Assembly: GCA_002721775.1 (NCBI GenBank)
Contig: PBLM01000016.1
Span: 3,496-24,539, forward strand
Length of the DNA stretch: 21,044 bases
Reading direction: 5' to 3'
Source of the DNA: Rhodospirillaceae bacterium
Lineage (GTDB): Bacteria > Pseudomonadota > Alphaproteobacteria > Puniceispirillales > Puniceispirillaceae
Position 1 is the stretch's first letter; each line of letters begins with the position of its first letter. The notes beneath the pieces are model-generated. The model was not told the DNA's origin. It was given only the letters and a program-made list of their open reading frames with translations, and searched no databases. The position numbers were made by a program, and so were the translations under genes. This document shows, one piece after another, positions 7,296 through 14,709 of the stretch.

Positions 7296-8186
7296 TCAAT
7301 ACTCCTTCATAAATGAGAAACAACTTTGCCGGTCAGGCGACGCGGTAATACCTCCAAATTTTTCACACTTTATCGCTGCTGCTGCATTGGCTGTTGTAAT
7401 CGCTGTAACCTCACCCATTCCTTCTCCAAGACAAAGGGTGAAAATACCATGCCAAACATCTCCTGCACCCACAGTATCTATAGCTTTGACAGAAAACGCA
7501 GGAATGTTTTTCAATAAATTGTTTTTAAGATACCAGACGCCATTTTCCCCATCGGTTACGCAGACCCAACATCCTGTGTCGCTTAGTGCCTGTCGCAACC
7601 CAGTCTGGATATCGCAGCCAGGACAAAATGATGCTAAGCCTTGTCTTGAAAATGCTAAGTGGGTTGCGCCCACAGCATGCTCTTTGGTAAATGGTGCCTC
7701 GGCATCAATTACAATCGGCAATCCATGTTTTTGGCCGACCTTTATCGCCCATTTAGTCAATTTGGAAACACGATTATCAGCCAATATAGCACTTGGCTTA
7801 AAATTAGGTTTAAGCACATTTGGCAATTCAGAAAAGCCTTTTCCTGGAAAATTAAAGGTCTGCCGTTCACCTCTTCTATCTACAAATGCTGCTGAAACAG
7901 ATGACTGCGCATTAGGAGAAATTATACTCATTGACAAGTCTACTGCTTCCTCTGTGAGTTTCTGATGGATAAATTTTCCCATCATATCATTGCCTAAATA
8001 AGTTATTAATGCAGCACGACCGCCAAATCTTGCAATGGCTATACTAGCATTAGCCCCTGGTCCTCCAACAACAAAGAGGGAATTACTAGCCTTAAATTTC
8101 TCTGCACAAATAGAAAATTGATCAATTTCCATTATTAGATCAACTGTGGCTCGTCCAGCCACCATTATTGAAACAGGCTCACTCAT
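7296..8186 (-). CDS. PfkB/ribokinase-family sugar kinase, YihV-like
   Basis: This 296-aa carbohydrate kinase phosphorylates a sugar or keto-sugar with ATP. It has the N-terminal GGPGANASIAIARFGG motif (41-56) and the C-terminal signature DTVGAGDVWHG (237-247) with catalytic base D243. Several stretches resemble the sulfofructose kinase YihV: SSVSAAFVDRRGER, HLAFSRQGLASF, and an ending of the form KCEKFGG..ASPD. Other PfkB subgroups (2-keto-3-deoxygluconate kinase, fructokinase) share the scaffold, so the substrate is open. The ATG at 8186 is chosen over an in-frame TTG two codons upstream. It overlaps the end of the ThDP enzyme gene by 8 bp, and translation probably depends on that coupling because no good ribosome site precedes it. 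The aldolase gene follows directly. Confidence 0.88.
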   Translation of the reverse strand: MSEPVSIMVAGRATVDLIMEIDQFSICAEKFKASNSLFVVGGPGANASIAIARFGGRAALITYLGNDMMGKFIHQKLTEEAVDLSMSIISPNAQSSVSAAFVDRRGERQTFNFPGKGFSELPNVLKPNFKPSAILADNRVSKLTKWAIKVGQKHGLPIVIDAEAPFTKEHAVGATHLAFSRQGLASFCPGCDIQTGLRQALSDTGCWVCVTDGENGVWYLKNNLLKNIPAFSVKAIDTVGAGDVWHGIFTLCLGEGMGEVTAITTANAAAAIKCEKFGGITASPDRQSCFSFMKEY

Positions 8187-9789
8187 TTGCAAAACTTGGC
8201 GCAGGCAAACCTTCTATTCGAATATTAATACAAGCTGGTTTTCCACTAGAGAACGAGCGCTGAAAAGCCGAGGAAAGTTCCTTGAGTTCTGTGACATATT
8301 CTCCATGACCTCCAAGCGCAACGGCGACCTTGTCATACCTGGCGTCAGTCAACTCACATGCATATACTCTATCTAATCCAAACTGCTGTTCCTGTATTTT
8401 AACTTCTGCATTCCATTTAAGGTCATTGCCAATTACCGCTATCACAGGTAGGTTTTCACGCACTGCTGTTTCAAACTCAGCAAGATGAAAACCAATAGTT
8501 CCATCGCCCATAAAAGCTAAAACATCCTTTTTAGGGTGAACAAGTTTTATAGCCAAAGCATAGCTTAAACTGCCACCAATAGCCCCCGAAGTCCCGTTGA
8601 CCATGACAAGATAATGGGATAGGAACGACTGGACCCATTGTCCAATTTCACCGCCATCTGAAACCGCAATAACATTTTCCCTAGTAGATAAAATTTTATT
8701 AATCGTAAGTGCAAAAGTTAAAGAATTAAGTCTATCTTGGTTATCCAGCTTATCAGGAATGCAGAAATCACGACAGTCAATGGCTTTGCGAAACGAAGCA
8801 AGCCATTTAGAGGCAATGGCTTTCTGGTGTTCCAGTTTTTGAAGCATATTAATAGCGACTAATGGTGCAACATTTTTACCCTCCTTCAGCCTATTGCCAA
8901 GGTTGCTGCGAGATTTTTTTAGTAGCTTATCACTTCCAGTGTAAACAAACCACTCAGCGTCTTGCCTGAAAGCTTTAAGTGAACCATAAGAAAGGGAGAA
9001 GTCTATAGGTTTTCCGACCACAATAATTAGATCTGCAAGGCGAATCATTGATTTAATGTTGCCTAACCTAGGGTCATTAAAACCCCGCGGGCTCTCCATC
9101 AAAACCACGGGTATATTAAGTTTTTTCTCTAATTTTTTTAGTTTACCTCCATGACAGGGCATGCCAAAATACGGGCCAACTATGATTAACGGCTTTTTGG
9201 CGGACACGATTGATTTAGCAAGGTTCGCAGAGGGTTCTGCGGCATCCGCAGCATTTTTATGAACTTGCCTCAAGCCGGAAATGCCATTTTGTAAATTCTC
9301 AGCTAGAATATCTGCCGCAACCGCAAGATGTATAGGACCCGGAATACCATCTTTTGCCAAATTGATAGCTTTTAATACAATAGGAATTAGTTTCTTATTG
9401 TCCTTTATTCTCTCAGAGAATTTGGTCAGAGCAGAGGTAACTTGCACCTGGTCCATTTCCTGAAAACTACCTCTCCCATCCAATTCTGCTTCAGAGTCAC
9501 CGCTAAGCAACAAAACAGGTGTTTGTGATTGAGCTGCAGTGAACAAGGGAGCCACCGCATTACATAGGCCAGCACCTGCCGTAACTAATGCAACTCCAAT
9601 TTGGCCTGTCATTCGTGCATAAGCCTCTGCCATGTAAAGTGCAGCTGCTTCGTGCCTTACATGAATTATTCTAACTCCCTCATCGAGGCAAGCGTCAAAA
9701 AGAACCATTATTTGATTTCCAGAGAGAGCAAAAATTGTTTCCACTCCCTCGGATTTAAGAATTTTTACCAAAGCGACAGATGCTTTCAT
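8179..9789 (-). CDS. Second ThDP-dependent acetolactate synthase-like enzyme
   Basis: This 536-aa protein has the three-domain layout of acetolactate synthase-type thiamine diphosphate enzymes. The catalytic Glu lies in HVRHEAAALYMA (E47), a GSFQEMDQ loop at 107-114 follows, and the ThDP/Mg motif runs from MGDG (427-430) to GND (N455). Lineage-typical residues of true biosynthetic acetolactate synthase and of Xsc (sulfoacetaldehyde acetyltransferase) are not obvious, so it is named only to superfamily. A carboligase, decarboxylase or C-C lyase role is possible. It sits between the SDR genes and the kinase/aldolase pair with an 8-bp overlap to the kinase, which argues for a step in the same pathway. 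The ATG at 9789 has a GGGGG run 8 nt upstream. It is a distant paralogue of the protein at 2287-3933. Confidence 0.85.
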   Translation of the reverse strand: MKASVALVKILKSEGVETIFALSGNQIMVLFDACLDEGVRIIHVRHEAAALYMAEAYARMTGQIGVALVTAGAGLCNAVAPLFTAAQSQTPVLLLSGDSEAELDGRGSFQEMDQVQVTSALTKFSERIKDNKKLIPIVLKAINLAKDGIPGPIHLAVAADILAENLQNGISGLRQVHKNAADAAEPSANLAKSIVSAKKPLIIVGPYFGMPCHGGKLKKLEKKLNIPVVLMESPRGFNDPRLGNIKSMIRLADLIIVVGKPIDFSLSYGSLKAFRQDAEWFVYTGSDKLLKKSRSNLGNRLKEGKNVAPLVAINMLQKLEHQKAIASKWLASFRKAIDCRDFCIPDKLDNQDRLNSLTFALTINKILSTRENVIAVSDGGEIGQWVQSFLSHYLVMVNGTSGAIGGSLSYALAIKLVHPKKDVLAFMGDGTIGFHLAEFETAVRENLPVIAVIGNDLKWNAEVKIQEQQFGLDRVYACELTDARYDKVAVALGGHGEYVTELKELSSAFQRSFSSGKPACINIRIEGLPAPSFANE

Positions 9790-9850
9790 TATTAATCCCC
9801 CGCATCTCTAAGTAGCACCTCGAGAAAAGAAAAACTGTAAACTTTCATTG

Positions 9851-10567
9851 TCATCCGATGGAGTATCCTCCATCTACAACAATAGTTTGCCCAGTTATAA
9901 ATGCCGCTTGGTCACTAGCTAAAAAAATTGCCGTTCCTGCAATATCGTCAGGATTTCCCCATCGAGAAAAAGGCGTCCTCTTGATAACTGCCTGATAATG
10001 TTCTTGGTCATCGCGTCCCTTTTGACTTTGTTCAGTAACAATGAAACCTGGAGCAATCCCATTCACTCTGACCCTTTTCGGCGCATATTTTAAAGCCATT
10101 GATTTAGTTAGTTGGTGAATTGCAGCTTTGCTCGCTCCATAAGCAGGAACCCTTGGACTGCCAAAAAAACTATACATAGAAGCAATATTTATTACCGAAC
10201 CTCTTGAAGCAGTGAGGGCTGGCTCAAAAGATTTCATTACATCAAAATTGCCAATTAGATTCACGTCAATCACATGACGAAACATATCGATGTCATCTTC
10301 TTCGTCGCGACGAGAAATGGCGGCGCAATTGACCAGTGTGTTCAATTTGGTAAAATTTTCCGCTAACGCAGATATTGCTTTGGTATCGCAAACATCCAGT
10401 TGATGATAAGTCCCTACTCCATCTGGCATAGATAACGGAGTGTCTTCTGCGCCAGTAATTACAACACGATCTCCTTGTCTTGCTGCTGCTCGTGCAATCG
10501 CAGCGCCAATTCCATCACGACTTGCTCCAATCACTAGCCATATACGATTTTCTTTTTCCGCTATCAT
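9851..10567 (-). CDS. Short-chain dehydrogenase/reductase (SDR)
   Basis: This is a 238-aa classical SDR. The cofactor motif GASRDGIG (14-21), NCAA (80-83), catalytic S130, Y143 and K147 (YGASK), PGFIVTE, and the family ending TGQTIVVDGGYS are all in place. It begins directly after the previous SDR's stop (TAAATG). The nearest purine-rich ribosome site (GGAGGG) is 12 nt from the ATG, further than usual, so translation may rely on reinitiation. It likely oxidises a secondary hydroxyl of the pathway sugar or acid. Of the three SDRs this is the one nearest the ThDP enzyme gene, from which it is separated by 61 bp. Substrate is unknown. Confidence 0.88.
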   Translation of the reverse strand: MIAEKENRIWLVIGASRDGIGAAIARAAARQGDRVVITGAEDTPLSMPDGVGTYHQLDVCDTKAISALAENFTKLNTLVNCAAISRRDEEDDIDMFRHVIDVNLIGNFDVMKSFEPALTASRGSVINIASMYSFFGSPRVPAYGASKAAIHQLTKSMALKYAPKRVRVNGIAPGFIVTEQSQKGRDDQEHYQAVIKRTPFSRWGNPDDIAGTAIFLASDQAAFITGQTIVVDGGYSIG

Positions 10568-11317
10568 TTATATTACAAACCCTCCCCCGCTTAAATTTAG
10601 CATGGAGCCGCTGGCATAGTCGAAATTTCCTGAAATTAAATCGATAACTGGCTTAGCAATATCAGAGGGCTCAGCTACCAATCCACAAGCAATTGAGGCC
10701 TCAATTGCCGCTCTTGTATCTGCGTTTGCCAAGGCATCATTAGTCATGTCAGTTCGGGTCACACCAGGCCTAACAGAAAATACAGAAATTCCTTGTGGCG
10801 CAAGCTCCTTTGCAGCGCCTACAGTAAAAACATCCACCGCACCTTTACTAGCAGCATAGACACTTTTATGCCTCCGGCCGCCTATGGTGGATGCCATGGA
10901 AGATATGTTTACAATTACACCACTTTTTTTTGCTTCTTTAGCCTGTTTTGCAAATTGCTGACAACATAGAATTAACCCAACAACATTAACTTTCATGGTG
11001 GAACTGACAAAGTAATAGTCTAGCTCTTCAACTGCTCGTTCTCCATTATCAATACCTGCAGCTGTTACAAGAGCGTCAGGTGGGCCCATCCATGAATCAA
11101 TTGATTTAAAAAATTTTTCGATACTATTAGTTTTCAAAACATTCAAAGGAAAAGCTTTGATTTGACCTTTTGAATTATTTTGAATATCCAACGCGCATTT
11201 TTGGTTTGAGCCATAACTGATGGCTACTCTCCAACCGGCATCCGCGGCTGATAGCGCAATCTGTTTTCCAATTCCCCTATTTCCACCTGTTACAATTAAA
11301 AGTCCATCCTCTTTCAT
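10568..11317 (-). CDS. Short-chain dehydrogenase/reductase (SDR)
   Basis: This 249-aa classical SDR has TGGNRGIG (10-17), S140, Y154 and K158 (YAASK) and a C-terminal GSMLNLSGG. After the second strand it reads AISYGSNQ without an acidic residue, which is more compatible with NADP(H) than NAD(H). It could therefore be the reductive partner to the neighbouring NAD-type SDRs. Its ATG overlaps the stop of the UxaA-type large subunit by 4 bp (ATGA) and has AAGGA 6 nt upstream. 3-oxoacyl-ACP reductase-type naming would be misleading here given the context of sugar or acid catabolism. Confidence 0.88.
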   Translation of the reverse strand: MKEDGLLIVTGGNRGIGKQIALSAADAGWRVAISYGSNQKCALDIQNNSKGQIKAFPLNVLKTNSIEKFFKSIDSWMGPPDALVTAAGIDNGERAVEELDYYFVSSTMKVNVVGLILCCQQFAKQAKEAKKSGVIVNISSMASTIGGRRHKSVYAASKGAVDVFTVGAAKELAPQGISVFSVRPGVTRTDMTNDALANADTRAAIEASIACGLVAEPSDIAKPVIDLISGNFDYASGSMLNLSGGGFVI

Positions 11318-12525
11318 AATGAATCCTTCTCCCTTGGAAGTAGAAATTGTCCCTCAAAATACTTTTCAGAAGCTGTTACTGCTCCATTGAACACGGCATT
11401 CAGCTTTGTTAATACTGCAATCTGTGCTTCTTCATTATTCAGCTCGCCTGTAAAATAGTTATCCAACGCCACATCAATGTCATCTTGCCAAGATTGAGCG
11501 GTTTTTGGATTCCCACAAATTTTAATCATTGGGCATAGGACATTACCACTTGGGTTAAAAACACCCATTGCAAATAGACCAAGATTACAACCTGCCATCA
11601 TCATGCCTGTTAGAGATACAGGGGTAAAAAAGGGTGTATCCATAAAATGCAAACCCGGCTTCTTTGGAGACATCCCATATTCGAGTGCTGATAGGAAATG
11701 TGTTGTGCCAGTTTTACTAACAGCTCCCATGGATTTTTCAATAAGGGTAGTTAAACCGCCATCAAGATTTTCTTGTGTGGGATTCGTGCCGCGATAGTCT
11801 TTTCCGTTATCCTCATTTATCAATTTCAAACGATAATTTATAAAATTAAGGATCGACTGCCTGATATTTAAGTCTGAACACCTATTTGTAAAAATTTGTT
11901 CCGCACCAATAAATTCTGCCGTTTCAGAAACAATAGCTGAACCACCATTTTTAATTACAAAATCTGTTACATCACCAATAATAGGGTTGGCACAAATGCT
12001 ACTCGAAACATCGCTACCCCCACATTCGAGTGCTATTGAAACGCTGCTTAATCCCACCAACTCTCTGACTTGGTTGGATTTAATTTGCCTTTCAGCTAGG
12101 AGCTTTAATTTTTTCGAGCCCTCGATCAATGCATCATTACGTCCGTTACAATTCATAAATGCAAGATATTCAATTGGTATTGAAGCTTTCACTTTTTTCG
12201 CTATTGATTCCGATGAATGCGCATCATGCGTAACTACCAGAGCTGCACCCACATTCGGATGTGTAAGAACATTATGAATAAATTTTGAAATCAGTTCTTC
12301 ATCACCTTTTTGTAGACCTCGCTGAAACGCTCCTGACACGCAAATTGTTTCTTTTTCCTGAGAGGCAATGGCAGAAGCAAGTTGGTCAGTCAAAGCAACA
12401 GTAGATAACACAATACGGTGATTACGAATGCCAACCCTCCCGTCAGCACGTCGGAAGCCACGCCAACTCAAACTTTCGGCAAAATTAGTCAAATCGTTGT
12501 TATTTACAGTTGTGGACATGAACAT
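11314..12525 (-). CDS. UxaA-family dehydratase/lyase, large (catalytic) subunit
   Basis: This 403-aa protein matches the C-terminal catalytic part of altronate dehydratase/D-galactarate dehydratase (UxaA/GarD). Landmarks are GFRRADGRVGIRNHR (opening), ALECGGSDVSSSICANPIIG, IVSETAEFIGAE, and GGLTTLIEKSMGAVSKTGT. Such enzymes remove water from sugar acids to give 2-keto-3-deoxy acids. The two-subunit (2R)-sulfolactate sulfo-lyase SuyAB, which releases sulfite and pyruvate, belongs to the same family. I cannot separate these functions by eye. The ATG at 12525 is chosen because AGGG lies 5 nt upstream. In-frame alternatives are a TTG at 12540 and an ATG at 12519. It overlaps the SAF small subunit gene by about 26 bp, as expected for the two halves of one enzyme. 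Confidence 0.87.
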   Translation of the reverse strand: MFMSTTVNNNDLTNFAESLSWRGFRRADGRVGIRNHRIVLSTVALTDQLASAIASQEKETICVSGAFQRGLQKGDEELISKFIHNVLTHPNVGAALVVTHDAHSSESIAKKVKASIPIEYLAFMNCNGRNDALIEGSKKLKLLAERQIKSNQVRELVGLSSVSIALECGGSDVSSSICANPIIGDVTDFVIKNGGSAIVSETAEFIGAEQIFTNRCSDLNIRQSILNFINYRLKLINEDNGKDYRGTNPTQENLDGGLTTLIEKSMGAVSKTGTTHFLSALEYGMSPKKPGLHFMDTPFFTPVSLTGMMMAGCNLGLFAMGVFNPSGNVLCPMIKICGNPKTAQSWQDDIDVALDNYFTGELNNEEAQIAVLTKLNAVFNGAVTASEKYFEGQFLLPREKDSL

Positions 12526-12760
12526 GCTCACCCTGTTCAATCGATTTTGTTGCTTTTCCTATTTTCACACCATATTTTATAATTGGTTCTCCTTTAGCTA
12601 TGAAAGATAGACTTACTTTATGACCAAATGGAATGCCCGATTGAATAATTGTGTTGTTTTCGAGGCAATCCATTTTAAGGTTATCATCTAACAATGTCGC
12701 AACATTGTCAGCAACATTCAGAAGTAAAAAACGTCGACCTCGCCTGCTTTCTAGTTGCAT
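12500..12760 (-). CDS. UxaA-family small subunit (SAF domain)
   Basis: This 86-aa protein is the SAF-domain half of a UxaA/GarD/SuyA-type enzyme. The diagnostic stretch IPFGHKVSLSFIAKGEPI, then KYGVKIGKA and GEHVHVHN at the C terminus, is present in full. The HVHVHN histidines are part of the metal/substrate region in this family. A strong GGAGG site 6 nt before the ATG lies inside the end of the upstream SDR gene, with which it overlaps by 10 bp. It presumably forms a complex with the large subunit encoded directly downstream. Length and position fit the separately encoded small subunits such as SuyA. Confidence 0.85.
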   Translation of the reverse strand: MQLESRRGRRFLLLNVADNVATLLDDNLKMDCLENNTIIQSGIPFGHKVSLSFIAKGEPIIKYGVKIGKATKSIEQGEHVHVHNCK

Positions 12761-13479
12761 ACAATGCCTCCATCAACATTTATTACTTGGCCATTAACAT
12801 ATGAGGAATCAGGCCCGAGTAAAAATTGAATTACACCTGCTGTCTCATCTGGAGTTCCAAGACGCATCATCGGAATTTCTCCAATTACATTCTGAATTCC
12901 CCGCTTTGCGATAATTTTTTGCGGCATATTTGTATCTATAAATCCAGGTGCAACAGCATTAACAAGGATTTTGGGCGCTTCTTTTCTGGCCAGTGAGCGA
13001 GTCATCCCAACCAATGCTCCTTTTGCTGCGCTGTAAGCGGTATGTCCAGGTGCCCCTCTCTGAAAAGCCAAAGAGCTAACAAGCACAACTCGTGCCGAAT
13101 TTTCCCTAAGCATAGCTTCACGAATAATACTATAAAGCCTATAAACATTTCGGATATTTGCTTCCATTACCGGGTCATAGATATTTTCAACATCACCCGG
13201 TTTCATGTTGTCTGGCTCAAAAATACCAGCTAAATGTGCGAGCCCATACACCTTAGTTTCTTTTCCCAAGATAGAAAGACACGCCGCTTCATCCTCTATT
13301 TTAGAGCGATGATAAATAAGACCTGCTGAATTCGGTATGGCATCTTTTAATATTTCTTCCCCATTCGGATTAGAATCAACAGCTACAACTCTAGCACCAT
13401 TTAAGAGTAAACGCCTAACTAGCGGCACCCCAATTCCTCCCGACGCTCCCGTTACAACGATAGATTTTCCTTCAAACAT
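12751..13479 (-). CDS. Short-chain dehydrogenase/reductase (SDR), first gene after the TRAP terminator
   Basis: This 242-aa classical SDR has TGASGGIG (10-17), an acidic D35 after the second strand (NAD preference), S136, Y149 and K153 (YSAAK), and the ending NGQVINVDGG. The ATG at 13479 is taken as the start because it has an AGAGG site 7 nt upstream; an in-frame TTG lies one codon before it. It overlaps the SAF subunit gene by 10 bp. Being coupled to a UxaA-type lyase suggests it produces the acid or lactone that the lyase then acts on, or oxidises a hydroxyl to set up the elimination. The substrate is not determined. Confidence 0.88.
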   Translation of the reverse strand: MFEGKSIVVTGASGGIGVPLVRRLLLNGARVVAVDSNPNGEEILKDAIPNSAGLIYHRSKIEDEAACLSILGKETKVYGLAHLAGIFEPDNMKPGDVENIYDPVMEANIRNVYRLYSIIREAMLRENSARVVLVSSLAFQRGAPGHTAYSAAKGALVGMTRSLARKEAPKILVNAVAPGFIDTNMPQKIIAKRGIQNVIGEIPMMRLGTPDETAGVIQFLLGPDSSYVNGQVINVDGGIVCN

Positions 13480-13512
13480 CAAACAACCTCTAACTTATTA
13501 AGGTGACTTAAT

Positions 13513-13546
13513 AAAAAAAGCGGGCCTATTGGTCATAGGCCCGCTT
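13513..13546 (-). terminator. Strong rho-independent terminator or attenuator between dctP and the enzyme genes
   Basis: A perfect 12-bp inverted repeat (13518-13529 with 13535-13546, GC-rich centre GCGGGCC/GGCCCGC) encloses a 5-nt loop. On the minus strand it is followed directly by a run of seven T residues (13519-13513). This is a textbook intrinsic terminator for transcription coming from the TRAP genes. It ends 31 bp after the dctP stop and starts 34 bp before the SDR start, so it either ends the TRAP transcript or acts as a leaky attenuator setting transporter to enzyme ratios. Confidence 0.92.
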
Positions 13547-13576
13547 CAAAGCTATAATCTTACAAAAGATTATAAA

Positions 13577-14623
13577 TTACCGTCCTATAACACGTTTGTT
13601 TCTGTCAGCAAGGTCTGCTTCAGCATCAGCAACAGCTTTTTCAAATTTCTTAAGCCAAGTGTCGCCATATTTATCAGCAAACCACACTTTCATTTTATCT
13701 CGAGCTGTAACGAAAGTGGCCTTTTCTTCAGGTGATGGAACATATATTTCGCCACCAAAACCAACAAATTCTTGCAAAGCGCGTGAGTCATATTCTTTAT
13801 TCCAGTCAGACTGAATCATCGCGGCCTGCTGAATGCCGTCGATAACCAAATCTTGTAAATCTGGAGGGAGGCTCTGCAACCACTTGTCTGACATCCACCA
13901 AAAACCAAACAGATAGGCGTGCTCATCAAGAGTCACATACTTTACAGCTTCATACATTTTTGTAGGAATAATATCCGTTGCAGCATTTTTAGTGCCTTCA
14001 ACAACACCAGTTTGCAGTGAGGTATAAAGCTCACCCCAAGCTACAGGTGTAGGATTTCCTCCAAGAGCCTTAATAAACTCAATCTGCAATGGTGAGTTGA
14101 TGGTTCTCATCTTAACACCTTTCATATCTGCAGCTGATTTTATAAGTTTATTTGTGGTGAAAAAGTTACGCCAACGACCTGTATTACCAACAGCAACAAG
14201 ACGCACGTTACCTGTCGCTTTTAAAATTTCATCACGCACTTCATCAAAGAAAGAACTTTGTGCAATGTGCTCAGCAATTGAATCTCCGTTCATCATGTAA
14301 GGAATGTCGGTGACCTGCAATTCTGGCCAAAAGTTAGCTATACCGCCCACTGTTGTGTGAGTTAATTCAAGAGTATTTAGCTGAACTTGCTCAATCATAT
14401 CGCGGAAATTACCAAGCTGCGCACCAGGATATATTTCGACCGTTATACGACCATTAGACCTCGCTTCTAAAAAAGATTTGAGGAATTCACCAGGCACTTG
14501 GTCATCAGATGTAACCGGGCCTACGTGTCCATATTTTATTGTGTATTCCGCGGCAAAAGAAGCAACGGGCAAGCATATGGCCAAAACAGTAGGCGCAATA
14601 ATTTTACGAATAAACCTCTTCAT
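13577..14623 (-). CDS. dctP: TRAP transporter substrate-binding protein (DctP family)
   Basis: This 348-aa periplasmic solute receptor belongs to a tripartite ATP-independent (TRAP) transporter. It has a Sec signal peptide (MKRFIRK, hydrophobic IIAPTVLAICLPV, cleavage near ASFAA, residues 21-25). It has the DctP-family core, including YPGAQLGN, TGRWRNFF, and GVKMRT with R173, the arginine that normally binds the carboxylate of the ligand, and the GELYTSLQTGVVEG motif. An AGGAGGAG site lies just before the ATG, so strong translation is expected. The ligand is therefore probably an organic acid, sugar acid or sulfonate. It is encoded after the membrane subunits (order Q-M-P), whereas P-Q-M is common. 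A strong terminator follows it. Confidence 0.95.
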   Translation of the reverse strand: MKRFIRKIIAPTVLAICLPVASFAAEYTIKYGHVGPVTSDDQVPGEFLKSFLEARSNGRITVEIYPGAQLGNFRDMIEQVQLNTLELTHTTVGGIANFWPELQVTDIPYMMNGDSIAEHIAQSSFFDEVRDEILKATGNVRLVAVGNTGRWRNFFTTNKLIKSAADMKGVKMRTINSPLQIEFIKALGGNPTPVAWGELYTSLQTGVVEGTKNAATDIIPTKMYEAVKYVTLDEHAYLFGFWWMSDKWLQSLPPDLQDLVIDGIQQAAMIQSDWNKEYDSRALQEFVGFGGEIYVPSPEEKATFVTARDKMKVWFADKYGDTWLKKFEKAVADAEADLADRNKRVIGR

Positions 14624-14709
14624 AAACTCTCCTCCTAATTTGGTTCTTCAAGGGAGAATGATGGCATCTGGTTCATTTTTTGTAAATCCATTTTATAATT
14701 TAGGATTTT

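Noticed and set aside
7387..7965. 192-codon plus-strand frame opposite the sugar kinase
   Set aside because: It lies wholly antisense to a well-supported kinase gene, has no ribosome site and no recognisable domain.
8179..9789. Calling the second ThDP enzyme sulfoacetaldehyde acetyltransferase (Xsc)
   Set aside because: The N-terminal motifs recalled for Xsc (IMGSAFMDA and following) are absent; only the general superfamily features match.
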